Shown here: positions 55,863-64,000 of the stretch, one piece after another | Numbering within the stretch: the first letter of the stretch is position 1 | Layout of the letters: each line of letters begins with the position of its first letter | Source of the DNA: Phocoena phocoena | Lineage: Eukaryota > Chordata > Mammalia > Artiodactyla > Phocoenidae | Assembly: GCF_963924675.1 (NCBI RefSeq) | Contig: NC_089228.1 | Location: 94,208,894 to 94,272,893, forward strand | Length of the DNA stretch: 64,000 nt | Direction of reading: 5' to 3' | Notes under the pieces: model-generated | Told to the model about the DNA's origin: nothing | The model's database searches: none | The model's input: the letters and a program-made list of their open reading frames with translations, nothing else | Translations under genes and position numbers: made by a program

Positions 55863-55967
55863 TTACACGTATATGTATAACTGAATCACTTTGCTGTACA
55901 CCTGAAACTAACACAACATTGTCAATCAACTATGCTATAATATAAAATAAAAATTTTAAAAAATGAC
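55863..55967 (+). mobile_element. Short L1 3' end
   Basis: 'atgtataactgaatcacttt', 'gctgtacacctgaaactaac', 'acaacattgtcaatcaacta' then an A/T-rich tail. Only about 100 bp of 3'UTR. Confidence 0.9.
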
Positions 55968-56390
55968 CTGGAAAATGTAAGCCCTGGACATTTTACAAAT
56001 TCATGGATGTCTGACTAAGCTATTTTATTGAAGTATTAAGGGAGAGTAGGCTCTCGGGCAGGGGTGGGCACTGCAGGATTTAAGGACAAGCCTACATAGC
56101 TCTGTGTAATCATCTTGATGTCACCCAGAAGATGTGACGTATCAGAAGTAAACCTGTCACCCTCACCACCCAGACCCACCACATCCCCTTAACCTCCCCT
56201 TGGATGAGTGGACAGTAAAGTGGAATGTGTCACGAGAGAAGATGCGCAAATCATTCCTGTGCCAGGTCAGTTCCAGAACTGTCCAAAAGCTTTAAAAATT
56301 GCAAGGACCAGTTTGCCAAGCCAGAGAGATGTGGTTCTCCATGTGCAAATCAAGACTGGGACTTCTGGGAGTGAAGGCAGCATCCTGGTT
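55968..56390. other. Unassigned sequence
   Basis: Nothing recognised. Confidence 0.4.
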
Positions 56391-56560
56391 TCCTAGGGCT
56401 GCTGTAACAAGTACCACAGTCGGTGGCTTCAAACAACAGAAGTTTATTCTCTCACAGTTCTGGAGGCCAGGAAAGGTGTCAGCAAGATGGATTCCTTCTG
56501 GAGGGATCTGAGAGAGAGCCTGTTCCCCTCAGATACGAGTGGCCAGGGACTAGTAATTCC
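56391..56560 (-). mobile_element. MLT1-type LTR, truncated, minus strand
   Basis: 'tcctagggctgctgtaacaa', 'caacagaagtttattctctc', 'acagttctggaggccaggaa' mark the MLT1 start. The remainder is lost before the MER2 element. Confidence 0.85.
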
Positions 56561-56582
56561 TTCTGATCTATGTAGTTGATGA

Positions 56583-56915
56583 TGGGAGAATCACAGTAGC
56601 CACAGGGGATTGGTTCCAGGACCCCCAAGGCTACCAAAATCCACAGATGCTCAAATCCCTTACATAAAATGGGGTAGATGTTGGTATATAACCTATGCAC
56701 ATCCTCCCGTATACATTAAATCATCTCTAGGTTACTTATAATACCTAATACAATGTAAATACTGTGTGAATAATTGTAAATACAATGCAAATGCTGTGTA
56801 AATATTTACCAGGTGTGGCAAATTCAAGTTTTGCCCTTTGGAACTTTCTGGAATTTTTTTTCTAAATATTTTCGATCCATGGTTGGTGGATACGTCGGTC
56901 TGAATGCATTCAACT
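56583..56915 (+). mobile_element. MER2 (Tigger-group) DNA transposon
   Basis: 'ggggattggttccaggaccc', 'gatgctcaaatcccttacat', 'ataacctatgcacatcctcc', 'aaatcatctctaggttactt' and 'aatattttcgatccatggtt' occur in MER2 order at close to full length (about 333 of 345 bp). Non-autonomous. Confidence 0.95.
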
Positions 56916-57589
56916 GCTGTTGCCCCTGCTGGCAACTTGGGCTATGAGCCTCAGCCCTGGGCTGACCTTGGAGCCACCAGGACATTGAGTCACTGCAGTC
57001 AGAAGGTTGCATGAGACGTGGGGGATTGGGTGGGTGTGAAATACCTGCTGGAAACAGAGTTTGAGAGGTCGGTGTCACTGTGGAGTGTAGATAGAATGGT
57101 CTGAATGCTCTCGTGGTTGCCACCTCAGTGGCTTGCCATCTATTGCATTGCGTAAATCTATATGTTTTTATCTTGTGATAATACTTTTTTTACCAAAAAA
57201 AAAGAGAGAACCCCCCCCACCCCCACCGCCAAACCAAACTCTTCCTGCCGCACTGAGCTTTGGAAAAAGGTGCACGTTCAATGAAAAATTCAGTACTTGA
57301 TATCCTTTGCTCAAGAGTATTGATGAATGTGAAACTTGTTAACGTTTGCCAGATGCTCTGGGGGCTGTGGTAATATCACTGGCCACAGGTAAACCCAGAA
57401 GACAAAGTCTTGTGGAAAAGCATCACCATCTATTTAAAAAATTAGTAACTTTTTAAGACAGTTATGCCTGGTTGTGTTTTTATATCACTCTGAGAAGTAT
57501 GACTTTTCAATTAGGTAAAATGATTATTCTAACAAGTTAATTTTGCTTAATTTTGCCTTCATCTGTTCTTGTGCACATAGGAAAAGTAA
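56916..57589. other. Unassigned sequence
   Basis: Includes an A-run/C-run low-complexity patch at about 57195-57235. Otherwise nothing recognised. Confidence 0.4.
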
Positions 57590-58912
57590 AGGGATATTTG
57601 TGGGATGGCTCCACTAGCAGAAGAAGAATGTCACAAACAGTTAAATGATGCAGTTTTATATCAGTTTCTTCAAGAAAAAGCCAGTTAATTTAAATAATGG
57701 TTTGATTATTTTTTTCAATCCAATTCATGGACTCAAAGCTTTTGAAAGATCATTTTGTCAAAGATATAGCATCTGACATTACTGTAGTTTATCACTTCAC
57801 TTAAAAATAATTCAACAGTGAAGATTGTGGTGGTACTAAAAATACAGATTTTTGGTGGCGCACAGCATAATGGGAAAAATAGTGTTATTACTAAATTAAG
57901 AAATCTGTGGAGCAGAAATGTATTTGGAATTAGATGTAGCGCGTTCATAGTTCAAAACTGCATCCAAACAAGCTGTGAGAGTCTACCAACAAAATAGAAG
58001 CTATAGTTGACAGACATTATAAATATTTTTATTTATACACAGAGAAACTGAGCTACAAAATATTTGTGATAGAGCTGATGTCGAATTAAAAAGTGCTTCA
58101 GCCTGGCAGTATGTGCTTTTTTTCCTTTTCTGCATGTTCTTAGATTTTAGAAATGTTCAGCCTTTGAAGTGCTACTTTGTAAATCAACCAAAGTGTAATA
58201 CAATACATAGTGACCTTTTACTTAAAAAAATATTTTTAAACAAACTAGTACTCTAAATTTTGTTTGCATTTTGTTTAAAATAAGTTGGTAATTTTTAATC
58301 AAGTATTCAAGGAATGGTGAGCCAAAAGACTTCAGCTCTGGAAGCTTTTAGGAAACTGTAACTATTGAAAACAAAATTTGTACCTACAAAACCAAAGAAG
58401 GAATTGAAGAAATTAAATAATTTTAAACTTGAGAGTAAATACTTATGCTTTGAAATATCTTACAGGAAGAACATTTTGATGGAGCTTTTATATTTAACTG
58501 GATGGATTTATATTATGTACTGGAATGGAATGAAATTGTGAAGTTCTGTGATTTTGTAGCATCTAAATTTGGCAAAATATTTTTAAAAATCATAAATAGA
58601 GACAACTTACTTGATGAGTTTTGTCTCATAAAATATTTGTCACAGTTTCCCTGAATGACAAAAGAATGGTACCTGTGAAAAGATTTGAACTGAAATAGTA
58701 ACACATTTCACTAAGAAAAAAATTAGAATTGAGAATATTTATCAGAATTACTTCTTCACTTACCAGATATCTCAGCACCTGTAGAAAGACTATTTTCTTA
58801 ATTAAAAATACTGCTGTCAACTGAGAAGAGTCAATTTGTTGCCAACCAGGGTTCTTGGCCTCCTCAATCATTAGAAATTGATAAAAGGCCAGATGAGAAA
58901 TTCATGCAAGGC

Positions 58913-58918
58913 TTTATT
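58913..58918 (-). terminator. LTR polyadenylation signal AATAAA
   Basis: Reverse complement of 'tttatt'. Its position relative to the TATA box fits the R region end of the LTR. Confidence 0.6.
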
Positions 58919-59026
58919 GGGGCCGCTGCTGCAGCAGAGGGGGAGCTAAAACAAGCCACAGATTCCCTTCCTTGCTTGTTCCCCTCTTCACCGGGGGCAG
59001 GGGGATGGGGGTTGTTGAACTGGTCC

Positions 59027-59032
59027 CTTATA
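59027..59032 (-). promoter_or_regulatory. LTR TATA-like element
   Basis: Minus-strand 'catataaggg' context. Lies directly downstream (minus orientation) of a tract of G runs at 59041-59075 on the plus strand. Confidence 0.5.
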
Positions 59033-59374
59033 TGCGGTGAGGGTAGGGGTGGGTCCAGGGGTCGGGCTGGAGGGGCGGCTTAGGAGGTCTGCCCACCCCT
59101 TTGGTGGTGTTGAGTGCAGGGGGCATGCCCAGTACCCTGCTTTTGCTCCTGACACCCTGCTTTTGCTCCGGGCTCTTCAGAAGTGGCAGTTGGTCTTTTT
59201 GTTCTTTTTGTATCTTGGATTCCATAGTTTGCCCCCAACTGACCATGCATGCAGTTATTTTTAGTCCCTTATAGTTTCTTTGTATTTTGTTGCTCAAGAA
59301 GATGTTTGTCCAGGTGCAAGCACTGCAGCAAAGGGTCCCAGGTCCCAGCCTATCTCAAACTGATGGTGTCAACA

Positions 59375-59498
59375 ATTTTTTTTTTTTTTGGCCTCTCTGC
59401 GAGGCATGTGGGATCTTAGTTCCCCAACCAGGGATCGAACCTGCAACCCCAGCAGTGGAAGCACATAGTCTTAACCACTGGTCTGCCAGGGAAGTCCC
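59375..59498 (-). mobile_element. Older short CHR-family SINE, minus strand
   Basis: Short T tail, 'ggcctctctgcgaggcatgt', 'ttagttccccaaccagggat' and 'ctgccagggaagtccc'. Lacks the longer CHR-2 body. It inserted at the edge of the LTR; flanks share a 'caac..ttt' duplication. Confidence 0.88.
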
Positions 59499-59610
59499 AG
59501 CAACTTTAAATTTATAAACTATGAAATGCAACTTTGAAAAAGATTGAAGGCAATTTTATGAGAAAATAGAAATATATATTAAAAATTCATTCTTTAGAAA
59601 AATACCTGTA

Positions 59611-60235
59611 GCATAGCAATAGATATAGATATGACTCTAGAACTTATTACAATAAATGTTTATGAAATAAGAATACTGTTCTGCTTATGTTATTTTTAAC
59701 CTTTTAGACTACTCAATCTAAATAATTTAAAATGTTTTGCTTTAATGGATACAGATTGTTTTATTTTTAGAAATGATTTTATTTTTGAAAATAATTTTTC
59801 ACTGGAATTATTTTATAGGCCTACCATTATAATAAAACCAACTTGTCAATCTATGAATGCTTAAAAATATATTTTTAAAAATTCTTAAAATATATTTTTC
59901 ACTTTCAAAATTGTCCCCAGTGTGGATAATAAATTATATAGTTACATAGTAGTTAAAACAGATGCCTGCTTTTAGTGTTTTTCTAAAAATCCTGCTGCCT
60001 CATTTGTGACTTTGGGCGATGATCCACAGTTATCCATCCATTTCCAGACTCCTGAATGCTGAGAAGAGAAGACTGCCTACTGCTTCCACGATTAAGAAGT
60101 GTTTGTGCATTGGGTGTTGGGTGGTCTCACTTGCTCCTTCCCCAGCTCACTTTGACTTTTCTCTCCCCACAGTTGTGCTGTTCAGTAACTTCTGCGTCTC
60201 ACTTGGCCAGCTCTGCCTTGAATCAGTAAGCGTTT
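59611..60235. other. Unassigned, AT-rich sequence
   Basis: May include the far end of the hAT element. Nothing else recognised. Confidence 0.35.
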
Positions 60236-60523
60236 AAACCCTGGTGGCGCAGTGGTTAAGAATACACCTGCCAATGCAGGGAACACAGGTTCGAGCCCTG
60301 GTCCAGGAAGATCCCACATGCCGCGGAGCAACTAAGTCCATGCGCCACAACTACTGAGCCTGTGCTCTAGAGCCCACAAGCCACAACTACTGAAGCCTGC
60401 GCGCCACAACTACTGAAGCCCGTGCATCTAGAGCCTGTGCTTCGCCACGAGAGAAGCCACCACAATGAGAAGCCCGCGCACCACAACGAAGACCCAACGC
60501 AGCCACAAATTTATATAAAAAAG
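60236..60523 (+). mobile_element. CHR-1-type long SINE, head slightly truncated
   Basis: Starts at 'ccctggtggcgcagtggtta' without the usual 'gggctt', has B box 'ggttcgagccc', repeated 'gccacaactactga' units at about 60344, 60380 and 60401, and ends in a short A-rich tail. Confidence 0.93.
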
Positions 60524-60949
60524 GTAATTAAAAGAAACCTGTTTCTTTTGTTTTGGTAATTATATTGGCATTCATTGTGTACCTTTAACAAATCATTTTA
60601 TTGTTTATTTATATTACAGTATATAGTTCCTTTCTGTGTAGAAGGAAAATGTAATTCTTTCAGTATTGTAGCATACTGCACACAAGCATATTCACTAATG
60701 AGTTCATTAAGAGTCAAGTAATTAGGTAATTGGTGTATTAAATGACATGCAGAAATCCACAGTGGGTTGTTTTATAGGTGATTAGGAATATAGGTGGTAT
60801 AGGGAACACATTATTTATTTTTCCCTTTAATGTAATAGAATATGGGTTTCCGCTACCCACAAATTCCCTATCCAGTGGAATTTCAGGTACAGATTAGACT
60901 CAGATGACAAGGGCCACCTGTATCTGTTGAATGGTTTATTTTTTTCCAG
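60524..60949. other. Unassigned sequence
   Basis: Nothing confidently recognised. Confidence 0.4.
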
Positions 60950-61045
60950 CTTTATTGAGGTATAATTGACATATAACACTGTGTAAGCTTAAGGTGTCCA
61001 GCATGTTGATTTGATGCACTTATGCATTGCAAAATGATCACCACC
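60950..61045 (-). mobile_element. L1M 3'UTR fragment, minus strand
   Basis: 'agctttattgaggtataatt' and 'gacatataacactgtgtaag' followed by 'catgttgatttgatgcac' are reversed L1 3' end landmarks. Confidence 0.88.
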
Positions 61046-61059
61046 ACAGGTCACACTGA

Positions 61060-61985
61060 GTGACTGTTTAAAATGCCAGGCACTCTTTCAGCCCTGGGGG
61101 CCTAACAGTGAACACGCAGCCTTTGTCCTTACAGAGCTTACCTTTGGTAGGGGGAGAAGGACACGAAAATAAACAAATAATATAAACTATGGCAGGTGGA
61201 GATGCGAGTTAAAGAGAAAAACAAACCAAGCTAGGGGGACACAGACAGATGAGGGAGGTGCTGTTTTATTTAGTCAGAGAAACGGTTCAGTGGAGAGACG
61301 GAAGCGAGGTGGTGAAGCAAGCCATTGGGATATCTGGGGAAGGGTGGCCGGGCCAGGGCAGAGCCGGGAGGATGCCTGGTGCGCTGAAGGAAGAGTGGGG
61401 GGGAGGGGAGGGGAGGAGAGAGGGTGGGGTGGGGGAGGGCTTGGAGGACCTTGCGGGCCAGCGTAAGGACTTTGAATTTTACCCTCAGTGAGATGGGAAA
61501 TCACTGAAAGTTTTGAACAGAGGAATGACATAGCTTACATTTGCAAAGGGTCATGCTGGCTGTGGTATAAAAAGTACTCAGTGTGTGCGTGTGTGCACGT
61601 GTGCTTGTGTATGTGCATGTATGTGTGTGCACGTGATGGAGAACAGAGGCTAGAAGTGGGAGACCAGTAAGAAGACTCTTGCCATGGTCCAGACAACACA
61701 TGATGAAGGTGTAGGCTAGGGTAGTCGCACTGGGACTGGTAAGAAACAGTGGATTCCAGTTATTTTTTGAGAGCAGAGCTGACGTGGTTTGTGATGAATT
61801 GGAGGTGGGAGAGACTTGAAGCCTTCTGGCCTGGGTGTGAGAAAGGAAGGAGTTGCCATCTGCTGAGCAGGGGCAGATGGAGAGAGAAGCGGGTTTGGCT
61901 GGGGTGGAGTGGGGGAGTCCGGAGTTCAGTTTCCAACCTGCTAAACTGGAGATGCCTCTAAGACATCCCAGTGGAAATGGAGTGG
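61060..61985 (+). repeat. Large ancient interspersed repeat, unnamed family C
   Basis: Contiguous run: 'tgccaggcactctttcagcc', 'cttacagagcttacctttgg', 'ggatatctggggaagggtgg', 'gccagcgtaaggactttgaa', 'gatgggaaatcactgaaagt', 'agaggaatgacatagcttac', 'ctaagacatcccagtggaaa'. I recognise this as a widespread old mammalian repeat but cannot name it with confidence. It contains a G-rich tract (61397-61439) and a GT-rich run (about 61576-61634). Confidence 0.6.
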
Positions 61986-62155
61986 TTGATTACTTATCTC
62001 CCTGTGCCTGGTCACCCCATCGGTAGATTGGAGCTGTTAATGATACCCACCTACTCCACAGAGGATTGCTGTGAGGATTGAGAGTTACCAGGTTGAAGTA
62101 CTTTGCCAGAGCTCATAGTAGTGACTCAGATGTCATTGTCATGAATATCCTTGAT
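61986..62155 (+). repeat. MIR SINE, plus strand
   Basis: 'tgtgcctggtcaccccatcg', 'gtagattggagctgttaatg', 'gaggattgctgtgaggattg' in MIR order. Confidence 0.82.
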
Positions 62156-63654
62156 TAATTCACATTTTCTGAGAAAATTCATACAAAAAGGAAATACCAC
62201 GTTGAGTCCATCCCTAGACACATAGAATGGGAGCCAGAAGTGATCTTTAGTCTCCACTAATTCCAACCCTCATTTTATGGACGAGAAGACTGACTGATGA
62301 CCAGGGACCAGCAAGACTCATGGTGAATCTAGAATCCAGGTCTGGAATCCAGGGCTGCTGCCCCTGAAGCCTGTAATCCTTCCATGACATAGTACTTTGC
62401 ATGGAACATTTTCCCCCCAGGGTCTCGGTTTTAAAGGGTGTTTGCTAAAAACCCAAGATGATTTAAGAGAGCAGGGAGCATTCTGGGCCCTGGAAGAAGG
62501 CACCGTGGGTGAGGTTCACATCACACCTTGTTCAGAAGTGTGAGATGTGGGAGGAGTGGTTCAACATGTCATAACCTCCAGGGGACCAGGCCTCAGCATT
62601 CAGCCCTGCAAGGAAGGCTCTTTTCTTTGGTGAAAATATCCCATGATCCACCTTCCTCAGTCACGTGGGCACATTCAGCCAGAGGGAATGGAGGACAAGA
62701 TAGATGGATCTAGGTAAAGTCAGTGCCCCCGAGAGGCTCCTTTTCTTCCCATCTCGCCATATCACCTCTTGCCCTCCAGCCCCCGAACCCCCAGCTTCTA
62801 GGTTAATGCTGCCAGAAATTATATGTGTCTGATCTTTTCCATTCATCTTCAGATGGTGATTAATGCATAATTTATTCTTGAGCCCTTTTGGGAGTCTGAA
62901 GGTTCTGCAGAAGGGCTCTGTGGCAGGCCTGGAAATGAGTGCATCAGATCCTCTCCCATTAAGGCCTGCAGCAGCTGTGAGTGCTCGAAAGTTGAGGGCG
63001 GGTGTATTCCCAGGGCTTTCTAACTCTTTCCAAAGTGGGGACTTTTCTCCGCTGAACCAGAGGAAATGAGCAACCTCTTCCCTTGCCCGTGGGAACGTGC
63101 ACTCAGCTGATCACGCTGATGATCTAGAAGGGCTTTCCTCTCTCCCGAAGCTCTAGGCCCCACCTTGTGGTTTAGCCCAGCGCATGCTGAAGAGCGGAGG
63201 AGGTGGTGGGCGGCAGGCCTCAGCCAATGCAGATCGAATGTGAGAGGCCGAAGGGGCTGGACTCTGCTCAGAGCCTGCACGGCTGCTTCCCTACCCAGCA
63301 CCCATTCTCCTCTTTCCCTTGGTGACAAATGCTAATTTTGTTTGTAGCAGGAATGTTACAATGAGATGGAAGAGACGCCTACTGAATGGAGATTCTGGGA
63401 GAGCTCTTGCTTTTCTGATAAAAAAAAAGCACAGGGTCTAGAGTAGGAATTTTGATCATGAAAATGAAAGCCCCAGGCTAAGGATGGCAAAGCAGAGGGA
63501 TACAAGGAGCTTGGGACTTGGCTGTCGCTAAGGATGTGCTGTTCCAGTTCCTCACTTGGACCTCTTGCTGGGTGAGAAGAAACCATCCCCATCTGACTAA
63601 GCTGGTGTTTGGAAGTTTTGTTCACACTGCTGAGAGTGGTCCTAAATGCTGCCC
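62156..63654. other. Unassigned; weak old repeat near 62250-62400
   Basis: 'ccctcattttatggacgaga' recalls a MIR/L2-type remnant. The remainder shows no named feature. Confidence 0.35.
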
Positions 63655-63890
63655 GCGTCTCCGTGCTTTGGGTGGAAGCTTGGCTCTGACACTCACCTGC
63701 TGTGCAGCCTTAGGAACAGTACTCGAACTCTCTGAACCTCAGTTTCCCCACTTCTATTGGGTTGGCCAAAGAGCTCATTTGGGTTTTTCGTAACATCTTG
63801 GGGAAAACCCGAACGAACTTTTTGGCCAACCCAATAACACGAGGACAATACTGTCTTCCATGCACGTGGGTTCTGAGAGAATTCCAGGGA
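63655..63890 (+). repeat. MIR SINE, plus strand, split by mariner MITE
   Basis: Left piece ends 'gaacctcagtttccccactt'. Right piece resumes 'aggacaatactgtcttcc' and 'gggttctgagagaattcc'. The MITE at 63755-63836 sits between them. Confidence 0.85.
63755..63836. mobile_element. Mariner-derived palindromic MITE (cetartiodactyl type)
   Basis: 82 bp from TA to TA, ends 'tattgggttggccaaa' and 'tttggccaacccaata'. The arms pair over about 37 bases with four differences, all transitions. This is the short palindromic derivative of a mariner known from cattle and relatives. As RNA it would fold to a pre-miRNA-like hairpin. Confidence 0.95.
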
Positions 63891-63963
63891 CTTCTGCAAG
63901 TGTGACCACGGTGGACTGCCATTGTTGATCGCCTCTAGGCTCTGTCCCTCTGAGGGAAGGGGA

Positions 63964-64000
63964 AAGGGATGTGTGGCAGGACAGGGAGGGAGGGAAGGAA
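63964..64000 (+). repeat. Start of a GGGA/GGAA-rich tract, cut by window end
   Basis: 'cagggagggagggaaggaa' at the very end suggests a purine tract continuing outside the window. Confidence 0.7.

Larger units (their letters stand above)
58837..59374 (-). mobile_element. Solo LTR of an endogenous retrovirus, minus strand
   Basis: Bounded by TGTTG and CAACA inverted ends. On the minus strand a TATA-like 'tataag' (59027-59032) lies 109 bases upstream of AATAAA (58913-58918), which gives a plausible U3-R-U5 layout in 538 bp. No gag, pol or env sequence is present. It interrupts the hAT fossil. I cannot name the family; it does not look like MLT1. Confidence 0.75.
57590..59610 (+). pseudogene. 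Decayed hAT-superfamily transposase (fossil DNA transposon)
   Basis: hAT transposases cut and paste DNA; their C-terminal domain mediates dimerisation. Here the plus strand, read across several frames with many stops, keeps hAT landmarks in order. 'DRHYKYFYLYTEKL' lies at about 58005-58050, 'VQPLKCYFVNQ' at about 58155-58188, and 'DEFCLIKYL' at about 58610-58640. The dimerisation motif 'ISAPVERLFS' is at 58769-58798, followed at once by a stop codon, and 'STEKSQF' comes just before 58837. After an LTR and a SINE (58837-59498) the tail seems to resume near 59516 with 'TMKCNF' and 'QFYEKIE'. The left edge is uncertain and I saw no terminal inverted repeats. It cannot encode a functional protein. 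Within hAT it resembles the ZBED5/GTF2IRD2-like group, but the family is not determined. Confidence 0.72.

Noticed and set aside
1..64000. Ruminant-type BovB or Bov-tA elements
   Set aside because: I looked for their characteristic sequences and found none, which argues for a cetacean rather than a ruminant source.

Overview
The window reads as nuclear DNA of a cetartiodactyl mammal, most likely a cetacean (whale or dolphin). The main evidence is fourteen young copies of a tRNA-Glu-derived SINE of the CHR-2 type, plus three longer CHR-1-type copies and one older relative. Many still have matching target-site duplications (TSDs) and A-rich tails. I see no BovB LINE or Bov-tA SINE, which would be expected in a ruminant. 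L1 3' ends and an 82-bp mariner MITE of the type known from cetartiodactyls fit the same picture. The species assignment is inference.

I find no protein-coding exon, rRNA, tRNA gene or CRISPR array that I can defend. Nearly all long open frames are antisense or sense readings of SINEs, L1 tails or older repeats. The window looks intergenic or intronic.

Layout: 1-6 kb holds MLT1, L2, an internally deleted MER2 and an old L1M end. 6-23 kb is SINE-rich (nine CHR-2 copies) with MLT1 LTRs, L1M blocks and a 0.8-kb L1 tail at 19.3-20.1 kb. 22.5-39.2 kb has no CHR SINE; it holds an L1 3' end, a weak CpG-island-like segment at 24.5-24.96 kb, a MER5-like element split by an MLT1 LTR, and a long L2 tract. 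39-46 kb has three more CHR-2 copies, a CHR-1 copy, an L1 tail with a SINE inside its poly(A), and a near-perfect 76-bp palindrome. 46-53 kb is MIR/L2/L1M background with a Tigger1-type element inside a MIR. 53.6-55.3 kb is a four-level nest: MIR, then L1M, then MLT1, then CHR-2. 57.6-59.6 kb is a decayed hAT transposase gene split by a solo LTR and a SINE. The end holds a CHR-1 copy, a large unnamed old repeat with a G-quadruplex-prone tract, and a MIR split by the mariner MITE.

No genes are seen acting together. What the window offers is a readable order of insertions and a few structures (palindrome, MITE hairpin, LTR promoter/poly(A) signals, inverted SINE pair) that could have RNA-level or regulatory effects. 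Repeat family names come from my memory of consensus sequences, not from a search, and boundaries of old repeats are approximate.
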